Below are positions 16,415 to 26,240 of a stretch of 64,000 nucleotides of DNA, piece by piece. Numbering within the stretch: the first letter of the stretch is position 1; every line of letters starts with the position of its first letter. Location: assembly GCF_001449115.1 (NCBI RefSeq), contig NZ_LAIJ01000009.1, positions 1,680,114 through 1,744,113 on the forward strand, written 5' to 3'. The notes beneath the pieces are model-generated. The model was given only the letters and a program-made list of their open reading frames with translations. It was not told the DNA's origin and ran no database searches. The position numbers and the translations under genes were made by a program. The DNA is from Occallatibacter gabretensis (GTDB lineage: Bacteria; Acidobacteriota; Terriglobia; Terriglobales; Acidobacteriaceae).

Positions 16415-16958
16415 CTTAGTCACTTAGTCCCTGTCTTCCTCCTCATTACCAAAGTCCAATACCCCTTCGTACCCTCGTCCCCTCCAGAAACTTTGCATGC
16501 AATTAACCCCATTTGTGCTTTACTCATAGTCAGCAGAAGAAACAAGGCCCGAATTCATGCGGATTCGGGCTTCACATTTTCCAGCTTCGAGTCGCTGGCA
16601 GCGGGCTGAAAAATTGAAAACATGTTCAGTAAAGTTGTATTTTGATCGCATTTTGGCCGTATTTTCGCACCCTTTTTTCGTGTAAAAATCTCTCGCAAGT
16701 TATTTATATGTAACGACTTATAGAATTAAAACAGAAAGAAATCGCCGTTTTTTTTAGCGTACAGAATCTGTACCGCCTGCACCAGAAACTCCCTATCTAA
16801 CAGCAAATAAACGGGTTGCAGGACGATAATCGAATTCTTCCGTCTCGCAATATGGGAAATGCGCTCTTTCGGCCTTAGGCCTGTTCGCGCTGCTACCGTA
16901 TGGAATTGCGCGCAAGAATCGGAGTGTACTTCTTCGCCATCCGAGCCATGATGCTTCT
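16415..16958. other. A+T-rich intergenic region before ada
   Basis: About 540 bp without a gene and clearly richer in A+T than the rest of the window. It holds a hairpin GCCCGAAT/ATTCGGGC at 16547-16570 (8-bp arms, 8-base loop). A perfect short inverted repeat GTACAG-AAT-CTGTAC lies at 16759-16773, a plausible operator, about 190 bp upstream of ada. There are runs of T (TTTTTTTT at about 16750). No ORF has coding character. Confidence 0.5.
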
Positions 16959-18026
16959 ATGACCGCAACCGCACAACTCGCACCGCAGCTCAATCCAGAC
17001 GCCGCCTGGGAAAAGCTGATCCGCCGCGACAAGGACGCCGGCTTCCTCTACGCCGTCCTCACCACCGGCGTCTTCTGCCGCATCGGCTGCGGCAGCCGCC
17101 CGCCGCGCCGCGAGAACGTTCGCTTCTTCGGCACCGCCGCCGAAGCCAGCTCTGCAGGATTCCGAGCTTGCCAACGCTGCAAACCAACCGGCCCTGCCGG
17201 CAGCAACTCTTTAGACAGGGTCCGTAAACACATCGAGGCCAACCTCGACCGCGCTGTCCCGCTTGCCGAGTTGGCCCGCATCTCGGGCCTAAGCCCCTTC
17301 ACCGTGCAGCGGAACTTCAAACGCGAATTCAGTATCAGCCCGCTCGCGTATCAACGCGCTCTCCGCGCAGGCCGCTTCCGCGCCGCGCTCAAGGAAGGAG
17401 ACTCCGTGACAGACGCTGTCTATAACGCCGGATTCAGCTCGCCCAGCCGCGCCCATGAGGCCGCGCAGCTTGGCATGACGCCCGCACGCTTCGCACAAGG
17501 CGGCAAAGGCGAGCGGATCAATTTCGCCACGGCATCGACGCCATTTGGATGGATGATTGTCGGAGCAACGGACCGTGGTCTCTGCTGGCTTGCCCTCGAC
17601 AGCACAAAGGCGACAGCAGAAGCCACTCTCCGCGAAGAATTTCCACTCGCGGATCTGCGCCGCGACGCTTCACTTTCAAAGTTGATTGATGCCGCACTGG
17701 CCAGCGTTCACGAAGGCTCGGACCTGAGCCACAGCCTTCGTAGCGTGGAAGCACTTGATTTGAGAGGAACCGTCTTCCAGCTTCGCGTCTGGAACGCTCT
17801 GCGACAGATCCCGCGCGGTGAAACGCGCACCTACTCGCAGCTCGCCCGCGAGATGGGAATGCCAAACTCCACACGCGCCGTGGCCCGCGCCTGCGCACTC
17901 AATCGAGTCTCAGTGCTGGTGCCATGCCACCGCGTCGTAGGAGTCAGCGGTTCACTTACTGGATATCGTTGGGGCGTCGAGCGAAAACGTAAGCTGCTCG
18001 ACGCTGAGACGGAAAGAACAAAGTAG
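16959..18026 (+). CDS. ada: Ada: methylation-response regulator / O6-methylguanine-DNA methyltransferase
   Basis: A 355-residue full-length Ada. The N-terminal zinc domain has the four ligands Cys40, Cys44, Cys71 and Cys74 ('TGVFCRIGC', 'FRACQRCKP'); the first is the phosphotriester methyl acceptor. An AraC-type HTH follows (about 90-180, 'VPLAELARISGLSPFTVQR'), then the suicide methyltransferase domain (about 185-350) with the active-site motif VPCHRVVG and 'GETRTYSQLAREMGMPNSTR' (DNA-binding helix). It repairs O6-methylguanine and methylphosphotriesters; methylated at the first Cys, it activates its own regulon. No alkA/alkB is next to it. An inverted repeat at 16759-16773 is the only operator candidate. 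Confidence 0.95.
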   Translation: MTATAQLAPQLNPDAAWEKLIRRDKDAGFLYAVLTTGVFCRIGCGSRPPRRENVRFFGTAAEASSAGFRACQRCKPTGPAGSNSLDRVRKHIEANLDRAVPLAELARISGLSPFTVQRNFKREFSISPLAYQRALRAGRFRAALKEGDSVTDAVYNAGFSSPSRAHEAAQLGMTPARFAQGGKGERINFATASTPFGWMIVGATDRGLCWLALDSTKATAEATLREEFPLADLRRDASLSKLIDAALASVHEGSDLSHSLRSVEALDLRGTVFQLRVWNALRQIPRGETRTYSQLAREMGMPNSTRAVARACALNRVSVLVPCHRVVGVSGSLTGYRWGVERKRKLLDAETERTK

Positions 18027-18037
18027 GAAAGAAAAAG

Positions 18038-18247
18038 TTAAGCGCAGTTTCCGGTGCGCGTCACGGGTCGCCACGCATCCAGTCCGTTGCTGTTGTTCGT
18101 TGGGTTATAGCTCCACACTACGGCTTTACGCTCCGCATCCGCGCAGGGGTTGCGCTTCAAAGATGGAATACGGAGCTTGTCGCCGGCCTTCGCGGCAAAC
18201 AGCGCTACCGCTGCCGCCGCGATTTCTGGAAGGAATGCAAAATTCAT
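18038..18247 (-). CDS. Small hypothetical protein
   Basis: A 69-residue ORF with AAGAGGCAGCAAA before the ATG at 18247. Residues 1-20 are hydrophobic and alanine-rich (MNFAFLPEIAAAAVALFAAK), so it may be exported or anchored. The rest has two Cys and a basic, Asn-rich tail ('WSYNPTNNSNGLDAWRPV'). It lies 46 bp downstream of the short-chain dehydrogenase and converges with ada. I recognise no family; it may be a real small gene or chance. Confidence 0.45.
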   Translation of the reverse strand: MNFAFLPEIAAAAVALFAAKAGDKLRIPSLKRNPCADAERKAVVWSYNPTNNSNGLDAWRPVTRTGNCA

Positions 18248-18293
18248 TTTGCTGCCTCTTGTTGTTACTCGTTTGAGTGCAGCGTGTCCACAC

Positions 18294-19043
18294 TCAGAGT
18301 GTGAATCCGCCCGCAGCGTAAATTGCCTGTCCATTGATCCATGCTGAGTCTTCTGATGCCAGGAAGGCTGTCGCAGTCGCAATATCCTTCGGCTGACCAA
18401 TGCGGCCAAGCGGAGTGCGCTTCTCGGCTTCTTTCTGGAAGTCGCTGCCGATGAAGCCCGCTGCATGCGTGCCTTCGGTTTCAATGATGCCGGGGTTAAT
18501 GGAGTTGACGCGAATTCTCTTCGGTCCCAGCTCCTTGGCCAGCGCCGCAGTAATCGTGTCCACCGCGCCCTTGGTCGCGCTGTAAACAGAGGCTCCTGGA
18601 ACGCCGTCCACCACCACCGAGCTGACGTTTACAATGCTTCCGCCGGCAGGGTTGAACTGCTTCACCGCAGCCTGGGTCGTAAGCAGAAGGCCAAGAACGT
18701 TCACGTTGAACTGCTTGTGAAAATGCTCCGGCGTAATGTTTTCAAGCGGGCCAAACTCATAAATGCCTGCGTTGTTCACCAGCACGTCGATTGGTCCGAA
18801 CTCTTTCACCACAGCATCCACCAGCGGCCCGATTGTCTGCGGCTCAGCCACGTTGGCATGTATGGCAATCGCCTTGCCGCCGTTGGCCTTGATCTCGTTG
18901 ACAACTTTGTCCGCACCAGCCTTATCGCTCGCGTAATTGACAGCCACAACAGCTCCGCGGCTTGCAAGCTCCTTCGCAATGCCCGCCCCGATGCCCTTCG
19001 ATGCGCCGGTTACCAGCGCCACTTTTCCAGTAAGAGTTGCCAT
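18294..19043 (-). CDS. Short-chain dehydrogenase/reductase (FabG-like SDR)
   Basis: A 249-residue classical SDR. The start at 19043 is set by CACAAGGAGATACGAAA upstream; the frame runs on to 19100 without a ribosome site. It has the Rossmann motif TGASKGIGAG, NNAG, the catalytic Ser in 'NVSSVVV', YSATKGA with the catalytic Tyr and Lys, and 'INPGIIETEG'. NADP(H) preference is suggested by Ala/Asn rather than acidic residues after strand 2 ('VVAVNYASDKAG'). Substrate unknown. The ArsR-type gene 109 bp upstream on the same strand is a likely regulator. Confidence 0.88.
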   Translation of the reverse strand: MATLTGKVALVTGASKGIGAGIAKELASRGAVVAVNYASDKAGADKVVNEIKANGGKAIAIHANVAEPQTIGPLVDAVVKEFGPIDVLVNNAGIYEFGPLENITPEHFHKQFNVNVLGLLLTTQAAVKQFNPAGGSIVNVSSVVVDGVPGASVYSATKGAVDTITAALAKELGPKRIRVNSINPGIIETEGTHAAGFIGSDFQKEAEKRTPLGRIGQPKDIATATAFLASEDSAWINGQAIYAAGGFTL

Positions 19044-19092
19044 TTTCGTATCTCCTTGTGTCAGGAACGCCGGGCCGTCATCGGTTCGACAT

Positions 19093-19108
19093 TTCGACAA
19101 CTATCGAA
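19093..19108. promoter_or_regulatory. Candidate ArsR-type operator
   Basis: TTCGA-CAACTA-TCGAA, a perfect 5-bp dyad with a 6-base spacer, lies in the gap between the ArsR-family gene and the SDR start. An overlapping TTCGAC direct repeat (19085-19090 and 19093-19098) adds to the symmetry. The assignment rests only on position and symmetry. Confidence 0.35.
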
Positions 19109-19152
19109 TTGATTAGCCAGACAGCAAGAAGATTCAGAACTGCTGTGGAAAT

Positions 19153-19506
19153 TTATTTTTTGTTTTTGCTGGCGGCGTTGGGGCAGGCCGCGCTGAGCGC
19201 TTGTAGCGTCTCAGCCATAGCTTCCAGAACGCCGGGCTGCACGCTGAGCATGTGGTACTTGCCCTCGCGCTGCACATGGATCAGGCCCGCGGTTTCCAGC
19301 TCTTTCAGGTGATGCGAAAGCGTAGCCGCGGCGATCGGCAGGTCAGCAAGTGTCTGCGAACAGCTGACAGCGCAGCTTGACCGCGCAATGCGCTCCAGCA
19401 CCTCAAAGCGTCTTGGATCAGCCAGCGCCTTCAGGATGGCAGTCCTTTGCTCGCCCGTTAGAGTGGACGATTTTGCTGCTGCGCCGGTTTGTGTCGCCAG
19501 AGCCAT
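19153..19506 (-). CDS. ArsR-family transcriptional regulator
   Basis: A 117-residue winged-helix protein with the ArsR pattern 'RTAILKALADPRRFEVLERI', 'LPIAAATLSHHLKELETAGL' (recognition helix) and 'IHVQREGKYHMLSVQPG' (wing). There is a Cys pair in 'RSSCAVSCSQTLADL' between helices 2 and 3 (CxxxC), close to where ArsR uses a thiol sensor, so metal or redox sensing is possible. The C-terminus ends in a short Ala/Lys tail with one more Cys. It probably controls the SDR gene downstream and itself. Confidence 0.88.
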   Translation of the reverse strand: MALATQTGAAAKSSTLTGEQRTAILKALADPRRFEVLERIARSSCAVSCSQTLADLPIAAATLSHHLKELETAGLIHVQREGKYHMLSVQPGVLEAMAETLQALSAACPNAASKNKK

Positions 19507-19551
19507 AAAGTGAACTTCAGTTATTTAGATGTATGGTATCCCACCGGTGGT

Positions 19552-20490
19552 TCAAGCGCTCTTTATGCCGAGCCCCAGTAGCGTCTGAAACTGCGGCGCT
19601 TCGGCATGCTTATCGACAACGGTAACTTCCACATCCATGAATCCGGCCTTGATCAGCATCTCTTCTAACTCCGCCTCGCCAAAGCCCAGCCATTCGTCCG
19701 CATACAGTTCGCGAGCCTCTTCAAAGCGATGCTTGGCCAGGTCCAGCACAGCCACGCGGCCGCCGGGGACAAGCACTCGAGCCGCTTCCTTGAGCGCCAG
19801 CGCCGGATGCAGCGCATGATGCAGCGACTGCGAGAAGAACGCGAGATCCACCGATCCCGAATCCACGGGCAGCTCTTCCATATCGCCCAGCCGAAACTCG
19901 ATATTTTCAATTCCCGCGCGAGTTGTTTGTTCGCGGCTCACCTCAAGCATCTTTTCACTGGAGTCAACCGCAATCACGCGCTTCGCCCGCGCCGCGAGCA
20001 GCAGAGAAAAACTTCCATCGCCCGCGCCCAGATCGGCAATCGTCATCGGCGGCATCAGCCGTAGCAATGCCTCGGCAACGCTCTTCCAGCTTTTTCCGGG
20101 AACGTAATCCCGCCCCAGCCGCCCGGCAACGCTGTCAAAGAAGTTCCGCATCCGGTCCTGGCGCTTCTTCACTACGCGCCGCATCGCAGTCTGGTCGCTT
20201 GTAGACTCTTTGGTCTCACGCGCTGCTTCAGTAAGGATCTCCGCCAGCACGCCATTTCCGTTCGTAGTGATGAGCCGGTAGAAGCTGCTCTTGCCGGTTC
20301 GTCGATCCTCAACCAAGCCGGCCTGCTTCAGCTGCGCCAGATGCGTGGATATCGTGCTCTGGCCCATGGTCAGAATTTCCTGCAGCTCAGCCACAGATAA
20401 CTCTTCTGCTTTCAGCAGCAGCAGAATTCGCAGCCGGTTGGAGTCCGCTGCGGCGCGCAGAATTTTCACGATTGAGGGTGTTGACGCCAT
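19552..20490 (-). CDS. ArsR-type HTH fused to a SAM-dependent methyltransferase
   Basis: A 312-residue fusion. Residues 1-95 are an ArsR winged helix ('[20 protein letters not shown]', '[20 protein letters not shown]', '[11 protein letters not shown]'). After a basic linker, residues about 120-300 form a class I methyltransferase: '[20 protein letters not shown]' (motif I, SAM site), '[16 protein letters not shown]', '[20 protein letters not shown]', '[15 protein letters not shown]'. It is divergent from ahcY across a 108-bp shared control region, the arrangement expected for a regulator of the methyl cycle. ArsR-family SahR regulators respond to S-adenosylhomocysteine in Proteobacteria; here the methyltransferase fold may be the SAM/SAH sensor. 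That role is inferred. Confidence 0.85.
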   Translation of the reverse strand: MASTPSIVKILRAAADSNRLRILLLLKAEELSVAELQEILTMGQSTISTHLAQLKQAGLVEDRRTGKSSFYRLITTNGNGVLAEILTEAARETKESTSDQTAMRRVVKKRQDRMRNFFDSVAGRLGRDYVPGKSWKSVAEALLRLMPPMTIADLGAGDGSFSLLLAARAKRVIAVDSSEKMLEVSREQTTRAGIENIEFRLGDMEELPVDSGSVDLAFFSQSLHHALHPALALKEAARVLVPGGRVAVLDLAKHRFEEARELYADEWLGFGEAELEEMLIKAGFMDVEVTVVDKHAEAPQFQTLLGLGIKSA

Positions 20491-20598
20491 AGAAATTTAC
20501 AAAGCCGCCTTGACGAATCGACTCAAGCCCTGATACATATCAACATATCACGATACGTCGATAGAATCATTCGATCGGACGTGAAGAGAGGGTTCCTC
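20491..20598. promoter_or_regulatory. Shared control region of the ArsR-methyltransferase gene and ahcY
   Basis: Contains the direct repeats CATATCAA (20536-20543) and CATATCAC (20544-20551) and an overlapping dyad TATC-AC-GATA (20546-20555), followed by GATACGTCGATAG. These are A+T-rich and repeated, as expected for a winged-helix dimer site. The ahcY Shine-Dalgarno GAGAGGG lies at about 20585-20592. No SAH riboswitch fold was seen. Confidence 0.45.
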
Positions 20599-22023
<1,425 letters not shown>

Positions 22024-22035
22024 CTGTTAGTGGAT

Positions 22036-22099
22036 GGTGGTTAGTGATTGGTCTTCGTTTGACTAGTCACTAACCACATACCACGAATCACTAACCACC
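22036..22099. repeat. Inverted TTAGTG-type repeat between ahcY and metF (family C)
   Basis: GGTGGTTAGTGATT (22036-22049) and AATCACTAACCACC (22086-22099) are perfect 14-bp arms; between them are two more partial copies (TAGTGGATGG upstream, AGTCACTAACCACA at about 22064). The hairpin lies directly after the ahcY stop and before the metF start. Confidence 0.75.
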
Positions 22100-22109
22100 G
22101 AGCACTGTG

Positions 22110-22973
22110 ATGACTACTCTGCCTCCCATCTCGTTTGAGCTTTTCCCGCCGCGCACTCCTGAGGCTGCGGCCAAGCTCCCCGATGTTGTCTGCCAGCTTG
22201 CAGAAGCCAAGCCGCTCTACTTTTCCGTTACTCATGGAGCAGGCGGCTCAGATCAAGATGGCACCTACGAGACGTTGCTTACCGTGGCGCGCTCCTGTGG
22301 AGCTGAGGCTGCGCCGCACCTTACCTGCATTGGGTCCACGCGGCAAAAAATCGGCTCGCTCCTTGACCGCTACCGCGAAGCCGGCGTCAAGCGCATCGTG
22401 GCATTGCGCGGCGATTTGCCTGCTACCGCTTATAGCTCCGCCGCGCCGGGTGAGTTCCACTACGCCAATGAGCTTGTCGCGTTTATCCGCGAGGAGCACG
22501 ACGATCACTTCAAGATCGAAGTTGCAGCTTATCCGGAGATGCACCCGCAGGCTCCAAACGCCGATGCCGATTTCGACAACTTCCGCCGCAAAGTGGACGC
22601 CGGGGCTGACGGAGCCATCACGCAGCTTTTCTACAACGCTGACGCATATGTTGATTTCGTAGAGCGCTGCCAGAAGGCCGGCATTAAGATTCCCATTACT
22701 CCAGGCATCATGCCCGTCACCGGCTTTGCCAATACTGTTCGTTTTTGTGCGGGCTGTGGCGCCGATCTGCCCCGGTGGATCAAGCTGCGTCTCGAGGCCC
22801 TCCAGGATGACAAGTCGGCTCTGCTTGACTTCGGCCTCGCCGTCGTTTCCCGCCTCTGCGAAACACTGCTGAAAAACGGCGCGCCCGGCCTGCACTTTTA
22901 CACTATCAATCAGGCAGACCCGTCCCTGCGCCTCTGGGCCAATCTCTCGATTGCAGCCGAAGCGCGGGCGTAG
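22110..22973 (+). CDS. metF: 5,10-methylenetetrahydrofolate reductase
   Basis: A 287-residue MetF from ATG 22110 (an in-frame GTG lies directly upstream at 22107). The FAD-dependent TIM barrel reduces methylene-THF to methyl-THF for methionine synthesis. Signatures: 'ISFELFPPRTPEAAAKL' (Glu of the active site), 'FSVTHGAGGSDQDGTYETL', 'APHLTCIGSTRQKI', 'IVALRGDLP', 'HPQAPNADADFDNFRRKVDAGADGAITQLFYN' pattern (split here as AAYPEMHPQAP, KVDAGADGAITQLFYN), 'PITPGIMPV' and 'GAPGLHFYTINQ'. Same strand as ahcY, 86 bp downstream across a hairpin repeat. The partner methionine synthase gene is not in the window. Confidence 0.95.
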   Translation: MTTLPPISFELFPPRTPEAAAKLPDVVCQLAEAKPLYFSVTHGAGGSDQDGTYETLLTVARSCGAEAAPHLTCIGSTRQKIGSLLDRYREAGVKRIVALRGDLPATAYSSAAPGEFHYANELVAFIREEHDDHFKIEVAAYPEMHPQAPNADADFDNFRRKVDAGADGAITQLFYNADAYVDFVERCQKAGIKIPITPGIMPVTGFANTVRFCAGCGADLPRWIKLRLEALQDDKSALLDFGLAVVSRLCETLLKNGAPGLHFYTINQADPSLRLWANLSIAAEARA

Positions 22974-23088
22974 CTAGCCCTCCCTGAGTTCCCGAAGGTA
23001 ACCGCCTGTCCGCCGTTTTTCGGCGCAGGAGCCCCCCGTAGGCCCTCAAAGCCCTCTCTGGATACCAAGTGAATGATTGTTGACAGCA

Positions 23089-23147
23089 AAAGTAACGTAT
23101 TACTTTCGGAGTGCGCAAGAGGAAAATCGCTTTTCTTGAATTTTTTT
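23089..23147 (+). terminator. Candidate terminator region after metF
   Basis: Two A+T-rich hairpins: AAAGTAA-CGTA-TTACTTT (23089-23106, perfect), and an imperfect CAAGAGGAAAA/TTTTCTTG stem at 23116-23138 followed by T7 (23141-23147). The second has the layout of an intrinsic terminator for metF but its stem is weak. The remaining bases to 23183 show no gene. Confidence 0.4.
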
Positions 23148-23183
23148 AAGAACTAATTCTTTCGTTTCATTTTTGGTCTAGCC

Positions 23184-23951
23184 TCAGCGCTGCCTAGCAG
23201 GCTTAATTACGCGAATCTCATACAGGCGCGGCCAGAGCTTCCCGGTCACAAATAGCCGGTCATGCGCCGGATCATAGGCAATCCCATTCAGCACTGCTTC
23301 TGGAGAGGAATGCAGATTCGCGGGAAGCAGGCCGGCCAGGTCGATCCACCCTAATACAGCGCCCGTTCGTGGCGAGATTCGCGCAATCCGGTCCGAGTGC
23401 CACACATTGGCATAAATCTCGCCGTGCACCATTTCCAGCTCGTTCAATTCCTGCACCGGTTTGCCATGGTCCTTTACCGTCACGCGCCGCAGCTCATGGA
23501 ATGTGGCTGGATCCAGAAAATGCAGATCTGGGGTTCCGTCGCTCAGGATCAGCTCTTTGCCATCGGAGGTTAGTCCCCAGCCTTCCCAGGGATAGCTCAT
23601 CGTTCGCAGCTGCCGGAAGCTGAACCGGTCATAGACAAAGGCCACATGGCTCGTCCAGGTCAGCTGCACCAGCGTACTGCCCCACGTCGCCAATCCCTCG
23701 GCAAAGTACTCCTTCGCTACCGGCTGCTCCTGCAGAATGTGCCCGGTTTCCAGGTCCACCATCCGTAGTGACGATTGCCCATTCTGCCCCGTGCTTTCAT
23801 ACAGGCGTCCGTCCGCAAAGATGAGCCCCTGCGTAAAGGCGTGCGGATCGTGAGGATAGGTATGGATGATTTTGTAGCTCTGCGCTCCCGCTGCCGCACA
23901 GGCAAGCGCGCACAGAAGAATCAGTGCAAAGCGATGGCAGGAGAACCGCAT
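23184..23951 (-). CDS. Glutaminyl-peptide cyclotransferase (plant/bacterial type, beta-propeller)
   Basis: A 255-residue exported protein; residues 1-23 are a signal peptide (LILLCALACAAAGAQS). It forms pyroglutamate from N-terminal Gln of peptides. Family signatures: 'YPHDPHAFTQGLIFADGRLYESTG', broken here as HDPHAFTQGL and LYESTGQNGQSSLR, then 'YFAEGLATWG', 'LTWTSHVAFVYD', 'GWGLTSDGKELILSDGTPDL' and 'LNELEMVHGEIYANVWHSD', 'PEAVLNGIAYD'. The conserved active-site Glu of 'NELE' is present. It begins 1 bp after the DUF4397 lipoprotein stop and is probably co-transcribed with it. Confidence 0.92.
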   Translation of the reverse strand: MRFSCHRFALILLCALACAAAGAQSYKIIHTYPHDPHAFTQGLIFADGRLYESTGQNGQSSLRMVDLETGHILQEQPVAKEYFAEGLATWGSTLVQLTWTSHVAFVYDRFSFRQLRTMSYPWEGWGLTSDGKELILSDGTPDLHFLDPATFHELRRVTVKDHGKPVQELNELEMVHGEIYANVWHSDRIARISPRTGAVLGWIDLAGLLPANLHSSPEAVLNGIAYDPAHDRLFVTGKLWPRLYEIRVIKPARQR

Positions 23952-23952
23952 T

Positions 23953-24693
23953 CTAGTTCACGTCGTCGGCAATCAGTGCCTGTACCGGAGGGTTCGTCGT
24001 TAGCTGGCTGTCCACGGCCACTACCGTACGCACTTCGCCGCCAGTCAGAGCCAGCGCGGCCGAGGTGTACTTCGGCGTTACCGTTCCGGTAGGCGTAATC
24101 ACCATTGTCACTGTCTGCGAGGTAAAGCTGATGTAGGCCGTGGATGCGCCGAGGGCCAGGTTCGTTACGAGCGGAATCGTATCCGTAATCTCACTTCCAC
24201 TTGGCACCATGTAGATGTCCACGGCTCCGGTGCGCGGTGCCTGGTTCAGGAAGCGGAATGTCGAATGTCCAATCGCCGCTGCTGTGTCCTGGTCCTCAAG
24301 CACCGTCAGCACGTACTGGGTGGCAGATTGCCCGTTATCCGTAATAAAGACCGTATGCTGCGTGCTTGCATTCAGCGTGACCGCGGCAGAGGCTGTCGGA
24401 GTGGTTCCCGTAACCGGCGATACCGACACGGTTGTGGCTGCCGAGGGCGTCACAGTGCCGTAGTTGGAAATATATCCCTGTGCAATATTGCCGGCGAAGA
24501 GCTTGTTCTCGATAGACACATTTGCCGGTGGAGCAATATAGGAGGCGTCAATCACTCGCACCAGCGCGATGGGGGTAGTTCCCTGCACGTGCTGGCATCC
24601 CGCAAGGCCGAAGGCCGTCAACAGCGCGCAGGTTGCAGCCGCAGCGAGCTTTGCAGCACCCGACCAGCCGCCAGCCTGTTTTTCCAACACCAT
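23953..24693 (-). CDS. DUF4397 lipoprotein
   Basis: A 246-residue protein from ATG 24693, which has CCAGGAAGGCGACC upstream; an ATG at 24726 lacks a ribosome site. The signal sequence ends in the lipobox LAGC (Cys about 33). The mature part matches DUF4397, a beta-sandwich repeat: 'IALVRVIDASYIAPPANVSI', 'AASAAVTLNASTQHTVFITD'-type and a second unit 'FRFLNQAPRTGAVDIYMVPS'. The function of DUF4397 is unknown; acidobacterial members are usually surface lipoproteins. The polar mature sequence and the lipobox place it at the outer face of a membrane. Confidence 0.85.
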   Translation of the reverse strand: MVLEKQAGGWSGAAKLAAAATCALLTAFGLAGCQHVQGTTPIALVRVIDASYIAPPANVSIENKLFAGNIAQGYISNYGTVTPSAATTVSVSPVTGTTPTASAAVTLNASTQHTVFITDNGQSATQYVLTVLEDQDTAAAIGHSTFRFLNQAPRTGAVDIYMVPSGSEITDTIPLVTNLALGASTAYISFTSQTVTMVITPTGTVTPKYTSAALALTGGEVRTVVAVDSQLTTNPPVQALIADDVN

Positions 24694-24863
24694 GGTCGCC
24701 TTCCTGGGTTCCGGCCTTCTGCTCATAGTAACTGGATGCCGGGCTTTTCCGGTATCTCTTTTGTGCTCAGCGGTGCGCGCGTGCACATCCCGCGGCAACT
24801 CTTTCGAGCAGGCCACCCGAGATATTTCCAGCACAAAAATATTGATGAGACAGTTTTCGGGCT

Positions 24864-26171
24864 TCAGCCGTTGCCCATATAGATAAACCGCGCCAGGAAC
24901 AGCGCTGCAAGGATATATAACAGCCAGTCCTGCCGGCGAATTCTGCCGGTTAGCAGATGCAGCAATGCCCATGCAATGATGCCAAAGCCCAGCCCGTTGG
25001 CAATCGAGTACGTCAGCGGAATCGTGATCAGTGTCAGGAAGGCTGGGACCGCCACCAGAGGCTCCGTCCACGGAATCTCCGTAATCGAGGCCGCCATCAG
25101 TGAACCGACCAGGATTAACGCCGGTGCCGTTGCCGCTGTCGGAACAATTCCAATGAAGGGCGCAAATCCAATCGCTCCCAGAAATAAGAGTCCGGTCACA
25201 ATCGCCGTGATGCCGCTTCTGCCGCCCGCCGCCACGCCCGCTGTCGATTCGACATAGCTCGTCACAGTCGATGTGCCCGTCAACGAGCCCACAACAGTCG
25301 CCGTTGCGTCCGCAAAGAGAATCCGATTCAGCCGCGGAATCGAATGATCCGGCGCAAGCAGTCCCGCGCGCTTGGTCACAGCCACCAGCGTGCCCAGGTT
25401 GTCGAAGAGGTCTACAAAGAAAAAGACAAAGATGATTTCCAGCAGCCCTTTGTTCAGCGCGCCGCGAATATCCAGCTTGAACGCCGTCTGAGTCAGCGCT
25501 GATATGCCACCCGGCGTAGGCGTCCAGTGTGCAGCGCCGATGGCCCATGCCAGACCGGTAATCGCCAGCACGCCAATCAGGATGGAGCCGCGCACCTTCT
25601 TCACTTCGAGAGCCGTCATCACCACCAGTCCCAGCAGTGAGAGATACGCCGTCGGGTTCCGGATATTGCCGAGTCCCACCAGCGTTGCCGGGTCGCGCAC
25701 CACCAGTCCCGCACGCTGAAAGCCAATGAATGCAATGAACAGCCCGATCCCGCCCGCCACCGCGGCATACAACTCATGCGGAATGGCCCGCAGAATCATC
25801 TGCCGGATGCCCACGCCCGTGAGCAACAGAAACACCACGCCCGAAATGAACACCGCACCAAGCGCCGTCTGCCATGGCACGTGCATCTTAATGCACACCG
25901 TATAGGCAAAGTACGCATTCAGCCCCATGCCCGGCGCGAGCGCAATCGGGTAGCGGGCCACAACGCCCATCAGAATCGATCCGAAGGCCGCCGAAAGGCA
26001 CGTGGCGGCAGTGACTGCGGGTAGCGGAAGCCCGGCGTCCGCAAGGATGGCCGGATTCACCAGGACAATGTAGGCCATGGTAACGAATGTCGTTACTCCG
26101 GCCAGAATCTCCGTCCGCCAGTTGGTTTTCAGTTGTTCAAATTCAAAATAGCGCGCAAGCGATTGCAGCAT
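24864..26171 (-). CDS. NCS2-family purine (adenine/guanine/hypoxanthine) permease
   Basis: A 435-residue 12-14 helix permease of the AzgA/PbuG subfamily. Signatures: 'TNWRTEILAGVTTFVTMAYI', 'NPAILADAGLP', 'ALAPGMGLNAYFAYTVC' (substrate site), 'FVFFFVDLFDNLGTLVAV' and 'TSTVTSYVESTAGVAAGGRSG'. It takes up purine bases by H+ symport across the inner membrane. AhcY makes adenosine in the same region, so purine salvage fits the setting, but there is no direct operon link. No purine riboswitch was seen in the 69 bp upstream. Confidence 0.93.
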   Translation of the reverse strand: MLQSLARYFEFEQLKTNWRTEILAGVTTFVTMAYIVLVNPAILADAGLPLPAVTAATCLSAAFGSILMGVVARYPIALAPGMGLNAYFAYTVCIKMHVPWQTALGAVFISGVVFLLLTGVGIRQMILRAIPHELYAAVAGGIGLFIAFIGFQRAGLVVRDPATLVGLGNIRNPTAYLSLLGLVVMTALEVKKVRGSILIGVLAITGLAWAIGAAHWTPTPGGISALTQTAFKLDIRGALNKGLLEIIFVFFFVDLFDNLGTLVAVTKRAGLLAPDHSIPRLNRILFADATATVVGSLTGTSTVTSYVESTAGVAAGGRSGITAIVTGLLFLGAIGFAPFIGIVPTAATAPALILVGSLMAASITEIPWTEPLVAVPAFLTLITIPLTYSIANGLGFGIIAWALLHLLTGRIRRQDWLLYILAALFLARFIYMGNG

Positions 26172-26240
26172 GGATTCTTAAGAAGACCATACCTATGCAC
26201 AACACCCAATAGTTTTTTCGTAAGGATTTCTCAGTTTTGG

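Noticed and set aside
20491..20598. SAH or SAM riboswitch in the ahcY leader
   Set aside because: The leader is short and A+T-rich, with no multi-stem fold or known conserved core; protein control is more likely.
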